NCBI GenBank assembly: GCA_965653565.1
Contig: CBFHAI010000015.1
Location: forward strand, 1-64,000
DNA length: 64,000 nt
Origin: JALCLA01 sp965653565
GTDB lineage: Bacteria > Pseudomonadota > Gammaproteobacteria > Xanthomonadales > Xanthomonadaceae
Direction of reading: 5' to 3'
Of the stretch, positions 17,461 through 25,921 are shown piece by piece (position 1 is the first letter of the stretch; each line of letters opens with the position of its first letter). The notes below the pieces were generated by a model. It was not told the origin of the DNA and did not search any database. It saw only the letters and a program-made list of their open reading frames with translations. A program made the position numbers and the translations under genes.

Positions 17461-18459
17461 ATGACCGTCCCCGCCACCTTCAACGCCTTCCGCATCCACG
17501 CCGACGAACGCGGCACGCACTCGGCCGGCATCGAGAACGTGGCGCTCGATGACTTGTCGCCCGGTGAAGTCGTCATCAAGACGGCGTATTCGTCGGTCAA
17601 CTACAAGGATGCGCTGGCCGGCACCGGCGAAGGCAAGATCCTGCGCAAATCGCCGCTGGTCGGTGGCATCGATGCGGCGGGCTACGTGGCGGCGTCGCGC
17701 GATCCGCAGTTCCGCGAAGGCGATGCGGTGCTGTGCACCGGTTGTGGGCTGTCGGAAACGCGCGACGGCGGTTACGCCGAATACACGCGGCTGGAATCGA
17801 AATGGACGATTCCGCTGCCCGCCGGCCTGACCTTGCGTGAGGCGATGATCATCGGCACCGCCGGCTTCACCGCCGCGCTGTCGCTGCATCGGATGGAACA
17901 GAACGAACAACGGCCAGAGATGGGCCCGATCGTCGTTACCGGCGCCACCGGCGGGGTTGGCATGCTGGCGGTCGATATCCTCACGCGCGCCGGCTACGAG
18001 GCGCATGCGATCACCGGCAAGCTCGATCGGCTCGATTTCCTCACCGCACTGGGCGCGAAACAGGTGATTTCCCGCGAAGGGCTCTATTGGGGCCAGCGTC
18101 CGCTGGAAGCTGCCAGCTGGGCCGGTGCGATCGACAACGTCGGCGATGAAATGCTCGCCGGCCTCACGCGCGTCATCAAACCGTACGGCAATATCGCCAG
18201 TTGCGGCCTGGTGCGCGGCCCCGAGCTGCACACCACGGTGATGCCTTTCATCATCCGCGGCGTCTCGCTGCTGGGCATCGCCTCGGCCGGCACGCCACGC
18301 CACACGCGCGACGCGGTCTGGGCGAAACTGGCCGGCGACTGGCGTCCGGCGCAGCTGGATCGCATCTGCACGCGCGAAACCGGCCTCGCCGGCCTGCCGG
18401 ACGTCTTCGCCACCATGCTCGGCGGCGGTTCCTTCGGGCGCACACTGGTCAAGTTGTAA
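17461..18459 (+). CDS. yhdH: AcuI/YhdH-family NADPH-dependent acrylyl-CoA reductase
   Basis: A 332-residue zinc-free medium-chain reductase. The N-terminal SVNYKDALAGTGEGKILRKSPLVGGIDAAG is the AcuI/YhdH signature. The NADPH-binding motif is VTGATGGVGMLAVDIL, and the C-terminal LGIASAGTPRHTRDAVWAKLA block fits the family. Family members reduce acrylyl-CoA to propionyl-CoA, which detoxifies a reactive intermediate. It stands alone downstream of the heptamer repeat, with no propionate or DMSP genes nearby. Confidence 0.9.
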   Translation: MTVPATFNAFRIHADERGTHSAGIENVALDDLSPGEVVIKTAYSSVNYKDALAGTGEGKILRKSPLVGGIDAAGYVAASRDPQFREGDAVLCTGCGLSETRDGGYAEYTRLESKWTIPLPAGLTLREAMIIGTAGFTAALSLHRMEQNEQRPEMGPIVVTGATGGVGMLAVDILTRAGYEAHAITGKLDRLDFLTALGAKQVISREGLYWGQRPLEAASWAGAIDNVGDEMLAGLTRVIKPYGNIASCGLVRGPELHTTVMPFIIRGVSLLGIASAGTPRHTRDAVWAKLAGDWRPAQLDRICTRETGLAGLPDVFATMLGGGSFGRTLVKL

Positions 18460-18581
18460 GCAACCGGCCGCTCATCGGCGCAACAGCGATTTAGGCTTCT
18501 AGCTCGACAGCCGAGCGGCTAGAATCGGAAACAACCGGACCGCCGCCGCCACGGCGCGGCCCGCAACCGCAAGAGGCAAGC

Positions 18582-18950
18582 ATGGCACGAGTGCTGATCG
18601 TCGATGATTCTCCCTCCCAGCTCATGGGCATGAAACGCATCATCGAAAAACTGGGCCACGAAATCCTCACCGCGGAAGACGGCGCACTCGGCGTGGAAGC
18701 CGCCAAGCGCGAACTGCCGGACTTGATCCTGATGGACGTGGTGATGCCCAACCTCAACGGCTTCCAGGCGACGCGTTCGATCGCCAAGGAACCCACCACC
18801 TCGCACATCCCGATCATCCTGGTCACCACGAAGGACCAGGAAACCGATCGCGTCTGGGGCATGCGCCAGGGCGCCAAGGCCTACCTGACCAAACCGGTGA
18901 ACGAAGCCGCACTGATCAAACTGGTGAAGGAACTGCTGCCTGGCAGTTGA
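18582..18950 (+). CDS. pilH: PilH-type single-domain response regulator
   Basis: A 122-residue receiver with no output domain. The acidic pocket is D8/D9, the phosphorylation site is D52 (LMDVVMPNLNGF), the switch threonine is at 82-83 (VTTKDQ) and the conserved lysine is K104 (LTKPV). VDDSPSQLMGMKRIIEKLGH and VWGMRQGAKAYLTKP closely match PilH of the Pil-Chp twitching-motility pathway in Xanthomonas and Pseudomonas. The usual neighbours pilG/pilI/pilJ/chpA are absent here, so assignment rests on sequence. An AGAGG ribosome-binding site precedes the start. Confidence 0.85.
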   Translation: MARVLIVDDSPSQLMGMKRIIEKLGHEILTAEDGALGVEAAKRELPDLILMDVVMPNLNGFQATRSIAKEPTTSHIPIILVTTKDQETDRVWGMRQGAKAYLTKPVNEAALIKLVKELLPGS

Positions 18951-18973
18951 ACTTCGCGCCGTCGTTTCGCGAT

Positions 18974-19009
18974 CGAACAAAAACCCGCGCCTAGCGCGGG
19001 TTTTGTTCG
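18974..19009 (+). terminator. rho-independent terminator after pilH
   Basis: CGAACAAAAACCCGCG pairs with CGCGGGTTTTGTTCG around a 5-nt CCTAG loop, with one bulged A. The TTTT run lies in the 3' arm. Confidence 0.85.
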
Positions 19010-19642
19010 TTTGACTTCGATGAATGATCTGGCGGGACGCAGAGGAAGTAGAGCGAACACGCAGAAGCTGATTAAAGCGGGATGAGCATGCTTGTGGCCT
19101 TGGGCGATGACGTTCCCCTCGGCGAACTCAATCACGCTAGGCGCCGCGCTTCGCCGACCGTGGGCAGGGAGTGCGGCCGTTGGACCATCCGCCTACCGAC
19201 GCGGCGCCTACGTGTCCGAAGCCGCGCCGCTCCACGTACTCTGGGTGCTGTGCGTGGATGCGTAAGGTGTTCTGGGCATGCATGCGGCGATCGCATCAGG
19301 GAACCGTCCCTCGACCTCGCTCCGGCGAGGTGTGTGCTCGTTGACCTTCGGCGGTTTGGCTGTGCGCTGGCGTGGATCGGCACTGTCTGCATTTGCCGAA
19401 GCAGCTTGGCGAGCGAGAGACCGACGGTCGACGAGCGGCTGCGACCATGATCCTGATCGCCACTGCAAAGGCCAGGTGCCCGGAGCCGCACGCCTGCATA
19501 ACCGCCGTGTCGATATGGTGAAGACCGCCCTGGATTGGTACTCGCGAACTGCCATTGCCGGCAACGGACAACCCGCCCCTTCCTCAAAGGGTGTCAATCG
19601 CGCGAACTCTTTGAGGCTCCGGGCTACAACCGAGGAATCGTC
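19010..19642. other. gene-free stretch before the SUKH gene
   Basis: About 630 bp in which open frames on both strands have poor composition (Arg/Cys/Ser-rich) and no credible ribosome-binding site. An 8-bp hairpin (CCTCAAAG / CTTTGAGG at 19582-19616) sits just before the next gene. Base composition is less GC-skewed at third positions than in the flanking core genes, which suggests decayed or imported DNA. I see no recognisable gene remnant. Confidence 0.5.
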
Positions 19643-20617
19643 ATGTTCAAGATTTCGACTCTGATCGCCGCAGTTTCTTTCTTCCAAGCGCCGATCGATC
19701 TGCATGTCCTCGACCACCATGGATTGGTCCAGGCAGGTCCGTTATTCGTCGATGGGCGCGAAGTTTGTCGAATTGATCCGTCAAATAGTCGTGCCCCATC
19801 CGAACCGTCAACGTGTCGCTTCGCGCTGCGGGCAGCGTCGGCTATCGAGTTCCAAGAGGCACGCGCCGAATTTCTCGACTTCGGGCCTGTCACCCGTCCG
19901 CTCTCAGAGAGCGGTGACTTCGGTTCCCGATTCGAACGCTATATGCATGCCCTGCAGCGCTTCAGGCAGCAGCACGGCGAAAGCGATGAACTAATCCAGC
20001 GCGAGAAGCCGGCAAGCGCCACACAACTGGATGCCGCAGAAGAGCGACTCGGCTATGCACTACCGGAAGAGTTTCGTGCTCTGTTGATCCGCCTCGGTGG
20101 CACATATATCGGCCGCTCGCGGTTCTTTTCCGGCCACCGGTTCAGCGAAGTCGGCTCGCTCGAGAACAGCCACGACTTCATTATCCGCAACTGGAGCATG
20201 CCCGCGGAGGTGATGCGCACTCAATTGGAACCCGACGTTGCAGCCCTCTTGAAGCGTACGACGGTCCTGTTCACGGAAGAAGGCGACGGTGTTGGGGGTG
20301 TATTGTATGCCCCGCAGGAAGAGGCTTGCGGAGGCCGTCCGGGGTACTGGTGGACGCACACCGACTACATCAACGATTTGCTCCTGTTGCGCAACGCTCG
20401 CGGCGATTGCGCCAGCTTCGCGGAAAGCGTGCACTGGCTGCTCGACGAAATAGTAACGAACCATGTGCAGGATGAACTTCCCGAGCGCACACTTCTGCTC
20501 GACTCGACCGGGCCGCACCATGCGTTGATATTGACGGGGCGGCCGCTCGGTTTTGAGATTCGTCGTATCGGACCACGTGCGGCGCATCCGGGAAGCCAGG
20601 CGACCGCAGCCTTCTGA
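19643..20617 (+). CDS. SMI1/KNR4 (SUKH) domain protein with N-terminal extension
   Basis: A 324-residue protein. The start at MFKISTLIAAVSFFQAP is supported by GAGGA six bases upstream; this N-terminus resembles a weak signal peptide or single membrane segment. Residues 120-300 carry a SUKH-type domain: QLDAAEERLGYALPEEFRALLIRLGG, then FSEVGSLENSH and GVLYAPQEE. SUKH proteins often neutralise toxins, but here no toxin gene is adjacent, so an immunity role is only a possibility. Composition differs from the neighbouring core genes. The C-terminal 50 residues are not recognised. Confidence 0.65.
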   Translation: MFKISTLIAAVSFFQAPIDLHVLDHHGLVQAGPLFVDGREVCRIDPSNSRAPSEPSTCRFALRAASAIEFQEARAEFLDFGPVTRPLSESGDFGSRFERYMHALQRFRQQHGESDELIQREKPASATQLDAAEERLGYALPEEFRALLIRLGGTYIGRSRFFSGHRFSEVGSLENSHDFIIRNWSMPAEVMRTQLEPDVAALLKRTTVLFTEEGDGVGGVLYAPQEEACGGRPGYWWTHTDYINDLLLLRNARGDCASFAESVHWLLDEIVTNHVQDELPERTLLLDSTGPHHALILTGRPLGFEIRRIGPRAAHPGSQATAAF

Positions 20618-20849
20618 TCAACGACTGCGCTTCAAGACGCGGCGCATACGGTCCACGGTTCTTGCCTAATCGACATCTCCGCTCCGAAGAGCTTCAGATG
20701 TGCAAAATCAGCACGGCCGTCTAGAACGACCCCTTCGCACGTCCACGAAACTCCTGCTTAGAAGTCTGTGGTCGGGCCGCCAACCTAGTCGTCCGCGGCT
20801 TCCCGGCACTTCTTCGCGTCTTTTCTTTCTCCTCCGCGTCCTTCGCCAA

Positions 20850-23800
20850 TCACTGCCTTCTCCTCGCGACGCTCCCGACAGGCCCGAGCGCATCCCGATT
20901 GTCGACCAGGTCGTTCAACGGCACGAAGCGCGCGAGGTTGCGATTCCACGTACCGCCGGCGGCGCCGGGATAGGTCAGTTGCATGTCGAAGCGGGCCTGG
21001 TCGGGGGTCTGGAAGTGCGCGAGCACAGTGCCCGCCGCGTGCCCCACCACCGGCATCGTCGCGGCGTTGCAGTCGGGGCAGAAGCCGGTGAAGCTGGTCA
21101 TCGACAGTTCGAGTGCGTCGGCGGCGTTGGCGGTGCCGAGTGCCCAGCGCACGTTGCCCTGCGCGTCGTAGTAGTACACGCCGATCGCGGTCACTTCGCC
21201 GCGGCGCGAGACAGTGGCGCCGTAGCCCGAATCGAGCGGCGGATACCACAAACCGGTCACTTCGAAACGCGGTTCGCCCGGTGCAAACAGCGAGGCGGTG
21301 ATCGACTCCGAACCGTTGGTGCCGCGCGCATCGAAACGCCAGCCGAGCGTCGCGCTGGTGTTGCTTGTGAAATCGAGCGTCACCGTGCCGACGTTCGACA
21401 CCGACACCGCGCCGCTCTGCGGATCGCGCCGCGATTGCTGCAAGGTCGCGGTCCAGTGCGGGCCGGTGAACGGAGCGACGGCTTGATAGGCGGTCGGCTG
21501 GCCGTCGTCGGCGTAGGTGTACCACGCCAGGAACAAGCGATTGCCCAGCGTCTGGATATCGACGCCATGCCCCGAGCGCGCCGGCGACCAGATGCCGCGA
21601 TACGGATTGATGCCGGTCTCGTAGGCGCCGGCGTCGCAGCGCAACGGGCCGCCCGCGACGCCGACCTGCGGCCGCGGCGCGCCGCGTTGGTCGACCGGCA
21701 GGCAGGCCTCGGCGGCAGCGAAATCGATCGCCGGATCACCGGCATCCGGCGGCAGCAACACCGACGATTGATTCGGCGCCGGCAGCACCACCGCGTCGGC
21801 ATCGAACACGTCCGAATCCGCCCGCTGCAGACAGCCGCTGGTGGACCACTGCGCGGCGTCGCTGCCCGTATACAAGGCCGCGAATACGTTGGCGCCTTCG
21901 CCGATCACAGTCGCGGCCGGGCACGCGGGACGCACGAACACCGGTTCGACCGGGAACGTGCGCAGCTCCTGCGCGATCGAGCCGGTCACACGCAGCGCAG
22001 GCGTCGCGTTGTCGTTGACCAGCGGATAACCGCTCAGCGTCGCATCGCGCGCGCTGGCCGTGGTGCCGGCGAGCCGCAGCAGGTTGCCGGTATCGGCACC
22101 GGCCGCGTTGCCGACGTAGAGCGTCGAGGCCGAGGTCTGCAGCACGCCACCGGTGGAATCGACGATCGCGCCGTCGCCGATCGAAGCGCGCAAGCCGCTG
22201 CGTTCGATCGACAGCGTGCCGCGATTGCGGATCAGCGGGATGTCTAGCGCGTCTTCCGACCGCACCGTGCTGCGCACGATGCGCAACTCGCCGTCGTTTT
22301 CGATGATGGCTTCGTCCTCGTGCACGTCCTGCAGGTCGGCCGCGATATGCACGCGATCGAGCGTGAGATGGCCCTGCGCATCGTTCAGCAGCAGGCGCGA
22401 TCCGATCAGCGACGCCGCGGCGATCGACGCGCCATTGCCGCTCACCGTGAGATCGTTGCGCACGATCGTCAAACCGTTCGGCGGACTGCCACCGTCGTAG
22501 AACGGTGCGGTGTAGGTCGTCGTGCCGGACAGCACCAGCTCGGCGCGCGCCGGCTGCGCGGCCTGATCCCATGCCGACACGAGGTTCGCGCCGTTGCGCA
22601 CCGTCCACACCACGCGCTCGGCGTCGTCGTTGTCCAGCACGCGCAGCGCCACCGCGCGGGTGGCGCCGGCCACATCGTTCGCGAATTCGCCCAACGCCAC
22701 GTTCACCATGCGATCGCCATCGAGCGCAGTGTTTTCCGCGACATCGACGACGAAGCTGCGCTCGCCGGCTTCGTTCGCTGCCCAGCTCGCGACCACCGCG
22801 GCAGGTTGTACATCGAGACGCCGCAATTCGAGCGCGCCCGCATTGCCGGCCGCGCGCGTTACGCGCAACTCGATCGAATCGCCCTCGCCCACCGCGGTGG
22901 CGGTCGACAGCAGCGTCACTTGCGACGCCGCGGCGGCGGCCACGGTGAACGAACGCGTGCGATCGGCGCCGCCGAAATCGCTGTCGGCACCGGCGGCATT
23001 TTCGTATTCGCTCCACGCGCCCTCGGCCCAGTCGGCCGGCGTCGCGGGATTCGCGTCGAGCTGCAGGTTGCTCATGTCGGACGCGATCACTTCGAAGTTG
23101 TACGCAGCGAGATCCGCCGGCGCGTCGAATTCGAAAGCGAAGGTGTCGTCGCGATAACGCAGCACGCGCGCGCTGTCGTCGATCCATGCGCCACCGGCGG
23201 TATCGATCGAGGTGCGCGTCGCATCGCGGATCAGCGTGACTTGCGGCGTGCCGAGCGAGTTGAAGCCGGGCAACGGCGCGATCTGTCCCTGCGCGTCGCG
23301 GTGCCGCATCGGTTTGCTGAAGCCCAGTTCGGCGCGGTAGCGGCGACCCTGTGCCAGGCTGCCGGGCACGCTGGCGACCAGATCGCGCGCGCCGGTCTGC
23401 GGGTTCCAGACCCAGCGCGTTTCGAGCGCCAGCGCGCCGGACGCGACGTCGTAGAAACGCAGCCGCGACAAATGCGGCGGGCCCGCCATCTGGTAGAACG
23501 CCACCGCATGCGTCTGCGCCCACGATTCGCGCACGCGGCGCGCTTCGGCGGCCGGCAGGATGAAACCGCCGTGCGTGACATTGGTGCCGCCGTATTCGGA
23601 GGCATCGTTGCTGGGCTCCAGTTCCAGCGTCCACGACGGCACCAGCCACTGGTAAGCGAAGTATTCCGCCGCCGCGCCGATGCCCTGGTTGGGCGGATCG
23701 CGCACGTCGGTGTAGAACTTGCCCGACAGGGCGGCGTGGTGGCCGCGCAGCCGCGAGATCAGATTGGTCTGGATGGTGTTGAGGCGGGTTCGCGCGGTGT

Positions 23801-24647
23801 TCGACGAGAAGAACACTTTCGAGAACGAATGCACATCGATGCCGAGCCGGAAACGCGTCTCGGGCCCGAGCTGCGCGGCGGCGAGCAACGCCGTATTTTC
23901 CGGTTCGCTGTGCGCGCTGCCGCCGCGGAACACGAGCGAGGCCGGGTTGGCCGACGACTGCGGCGACGTGGCCCAGAACGGCGGGTGATTGCGGTTCAGA
24001 TCGACGCCGTTGAGATGATCTCCGAGCGTCGTGAGCACTTCATCGACGCCGCGCATGTTCTTGCGCCGCATGCGCCCATCGCGCGGCCATTCGCCGGGGA
24101 AGTCGGGGTCGGCGCCGACCAGCGCCTGGGTCGGATAACGCTGCGTCTGCAGCGCGCCGTCGATGTTGTGCACCGGGATGGTGACCAGCCGCGTATTGTC
24201 GAGCAGGTAGCGCATCAAACCGTTGTCGCCGGCACCGGCGAGCAGCAATTCGATGGTGCCGGTGGAGACTTCCGGCGCGCCCCATTCGCGCGCGTGGGTC
24301 GATGCATTGATGAAGAACGCGGCTTCCGGCCGGCCTTCGACATCGACGCCATCGGCATCGCTGACGACGTAGGCCCATTCGACGCGATTGGCCGTGGTGC
24401 GGCCGATATCGTGCGCCGTCAGATCGGCGGACGACAGCGCCAGCCCCTGCAAGCGCGCCTCGATGCTGGCGTAACTGCGGAAGCCGTCGACCGGCGTCAG
24501 CGAGTCGATCGGTTGCGGCACCGGCAGGCCGTAGGTGAGCAGGTTCGGGCCGGTTTCGGATTGGGTGTAGGTGACCAGCTGCTGTGCCGCGGCACCGCTG
24601 CAGACGGCGAGCGCAGCAATCGCGGTGAACAAGGTGCGGCGCATCAT
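20850..24647 (-). CDS. secreted M14 zinc carboxypeptidase with beta-helix and C-terminal modules
   Basis: A 1265-residue exported protein with signal peptide 1-22 (SGAAAQQ). The M14 domain has zinc ligands H118/E121 (NASTHAREW) and H273 (DVHSFS), and the catalytic glutamate E342 (SWTLELEPSND). About 540-700 holds Calx-beta-like segments, about 690-960 a right-handed beta-helix region (NDGELRIVRSTV, NRGTLSIERSGL) ending in a DQRGAPRPQVG...CDAGAYE block. The last 230 residues contain two modules (IWSPARSGHGVD, AWYTYADDGQPTAY; LWYPPLDSGYG, YYYDAQGNVRWALG, GFCPDC) shared with the S8 protease at 4376. The ATG is in a 4-bp overlap with the upstream HEAT-like gene. It should be an active secreted carboxypeptidase. 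Confidence 0.92.
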   Translation of the reverse strand: MMRRTLFTAIAALAVCSGAAAQQLVTYTQSETGPNLLTYGLPVPQPIDSLTPVDGFRSYASIEARLQGLALSSADLTAHDIGRTTANRVEWAYVVSDADGVDVEGRPEAAFFINASTHAREWGAPEVSTGTIELLLAGAGDNGLMRYLLDNTRLVTIPVHNIDGALQTQRYPTQALVGADPDFPGEWPRDGRMRRKNMRGVDEVLTTLGDHLNGVDLNRNHPPFWATSPQSSANPASLVFRGGSAHSEPENTALLAAAQLGPETRFRLGIDVHSFSKVFFSSNTARTRLNTIQTNLISRLRGHHAALSGKFYTDVRDPPNQGIGAAAEYFAYQWLVPSWTLELEPSNDASEYGGTNVTHGGFILPAAEARRVRESWAQTHAVAFYQMAGPPHLSRLRFYDVASGALALETRWVWNPQTGARDLVASVPGSLAQGRRYRAELGFSKPMRHRDAQGQIAPLPGFNSLGTPQVTLIRDATRTSIDTAGGAWIDDSARVLRYRDDTFAFEFDAPADLAAYNFEVIASDMSNLQLDANPATPADWAEGAWSEYENAAGADSDFGGADRTRSFTVAAAAASQVTLLSTATAVGEGDSIELRVTRAAGNAGALELRRLDVQPAAVVASWAANEAGERSFVVDVAENTALDGDRMVNVALGEFANDVAGATRAVALRVLDNDDAERVVWTVRNGANLVSAWDQAAQPARAELVLSGTTTYTAPFYDGGSPPNGLTIVRNDLTVSGNGASIAAASLIGSRLLLNDAQGHLTLDRVHIAADLQDVHEDEAIIENDGELRIVRSTVRSEDALDIPLIRNRGTLSIERSGLRASIGDGAIVDSTGGVLQTSASTLYVGNAAGADTGNLLRLAGTTASARDATLSGYPLVNDNATPALRVTGSIAQELRTFPVEPVFVRPACPAATVIGEGANVFAALYTGSDAAQWSTSGCLQRADSDVFDADAVVLPAPNQSSVLLPPDAGDPAIDFAAAEACLPVDQRGAPRPQVGVAGGPLRCDAGAYETGINPYRGIWSPARSGHGVDIQTLGNRLFLAWYTYADDGQPTAYQAVAPFTGPHWTATLQQSRRDPQSGAVSVSNVGTVTLDFTSNTSATLGWRFDARGTNGSESITASLFAPGEPRFEVTGLWYPPLDSGYGATVSRRGEVTAIGVYYYDAQGNVRWALGTANAADALELSMTSFTGFCPDCNAATMPVVGHAAGTVLAHFQTPDQARFDMQLTYPGAAGGTWNRNLARFVPLNDLVDNRDALGPVGSVARRRQ

Positions 24648-25717
24648 GGCTGCAACTCCGCTTTGGCGGCGGCCGGCAAATGCGGATGCGAACGCAGCGA
24701 TTCGAGTCGCTTGAGGGCGGCGTCGGAGCCGTCGAGGCGCAGTGCGAGCGCGAGGTTGGTCAGCGCGGCGGGCGAGTCCGTGTTCGCGACCAGGCGATCG
24801 ATTTGCGCGAGGCGATCCGGCCGGTCGACGCGCGCCAGCGCCGCCGCCGCGCTGGCGCCGGTGTCGGGCCGGTCGAGGCGTTTTTCCAGTTCGCGCAGCG
24901 CGGCATCGGACTTCGCCGCGAGCGTGCCCATCGCCATCACGGCCGCAGAGGCGTAACGCGGATCGCCGCCGGCCTCACGCAACCACGCCAGCGCGACATC
25001 GTCCGGCAGCCGCTTCGGCAGTTGCTCGAACAGCGGCAACACATCCACCGGTTCGGCCTTCTTCAACACCGCGCCCAGCACATCACCCTGCGACGAGCGC
25101 CGCGCCAGCGCGGCCCAGGCCGCGCTCGACAATTCGACATCGCCGCGCAGGGCGGCAGACGACAGGTCGGCCACGAGCGCGTCGCCCGCAAGTTCGATCG
25201 CATCGGCGACGGCCTGCGAATCCTGTGCCGATTTCGATTTCGACAGCGCCGAAGCGCCATCGCGGCGCAGTACCGCCAGCGTCGCGTCGCGCGCCTGCAC
25301 GCGGGCGATCACGCGCCGCGCCGAGGCGGCCCGCCCCGGAATATCGAACACCGGCAGGAACCAGTCGGCCGCCGTTTCCTCGTGCCGGCGGAAGACGCGT
25401 ACCGGGACGCCTTCGAGCAAGACCAGGAAGGCCTCCACCGCGCCGGCGGGTTGCGCCTGCAAAGCCTCGATCGCGCGTGCCGCCGTCAATTCGAACTGCA
25501 GCGGATCGTCGATCGCCGCCAGCCGGGCATACGCGCCCTGGGCGTCGCTGCGGTGAACCCGGCCGACGATATCGGCGGCATCGATCGCAAGCCGCGCCGG
25601 CGCGGTTTTCGCCGTGCCCTCGCCGATCAGCACCGCGCCCGGCGGCAGCGTCGACGTCCCCGCCCAGGAAGATCCGGCGAGGCTCGCCAGGCAGGCCGCA
25701 AAAAACAGGATGCGCAT
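24644..25717 (-). CDS. secreted HEAT-like repeat protein
   Basis: A 357-residue protein with signal peptide MRILFFAACLASLAGSSWAG. A CGGAGT ribosome-binding site precedes this start and rules out longer versions. The C-terminal half (about 220-357) is made of short alpha-helical pairs with HEAT/PBS-lyase-like character (VALAWLREAGGDPRYASAAVMAMGTLAAKSDAALRELEKRL, AAAALARVDRPDRLAQIDRLVAN). The N-terminal half is unrecognised. Its stop codon overlaps the carboxypeptidase start (ATGA), so the two are translationally coupled; a partner, inhibitor or folding-helper role for the peptidase is inference. A TATACT -10-like box lies at 25741-25746 on this strand. Confidence 0.7.
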   Translation of the reverse strand: MRILFFAACLASLAGSSWAGTSTLPPGAVLIGEGTAKTAPARLAIDAADIVGRVHRSDAQGAYARLAAIDDPLQFELTAARAIEALQAQPAGAVEAFLVLLEGVPVRVFRRHEETAADWFLPVFDIPGRAASARRVIARVQARDATLAVLRRDGASALSKSKSAQDSQAVADAIELAGDALVADLSSAALRGDVELSSAAWAALARRSSQGDVLGAVLKKAEPVDVLPLFEQLPKRLPDDVALAWLREAGGDPRYASAAVMAMGTLAAKSDAALRELEKRLDRPDTGASAAAALARVDRPDRLAQIDRLVANTDSPAALTNLALALRLDGSDAALKRLESLRSHPHLPAAAKAELQP

Positions 25718-25806
25718 GGGGAAACTCCGTAGCCCGTCACAGTATAGGCAGCGCTTTCGCCCGCTCCCCAGTGTCTTTCGACCAGCCGTTGACGGCGTGC
25801 GCCCGG

Positions 25807-25905
25807 TCACGGGCTTCACGTTCACTCATGTTGCGGTGCCACATTGCGTGAACGCGGTCACGATATCTCGTTCGGCGAACGACGAGCATGTCACGATTCG
25901 TGACA
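25807..25905. promoter_or_regulatory. cluster of TCACG/CGTGA half-sites
   Basis: Within about 100 bp upstream of the DUF1800 gene there are six TCACG or CGTGA pentamers. They include two dyads: CGTGA-N6-TCACG at 25847-25862 and the 17-bp palindrome TGTCACG-ATT-CGTGACA at 25889-25905, which ends 17 bp before the start codon. This is the pattern of a dimeric regulator with multiple sites. The regulator is unknown. Confidence 0.45.
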
Positions 25906-25921
25906 AAGGGGTCCCCTGCCG

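Noticed and set aside
22320..24956. A long + strand frame antisense to the M14 peptidase
   Set aside because: Low-complexity Arg-rich product; the - strand gene has a signal peptide and intact M14 residues.
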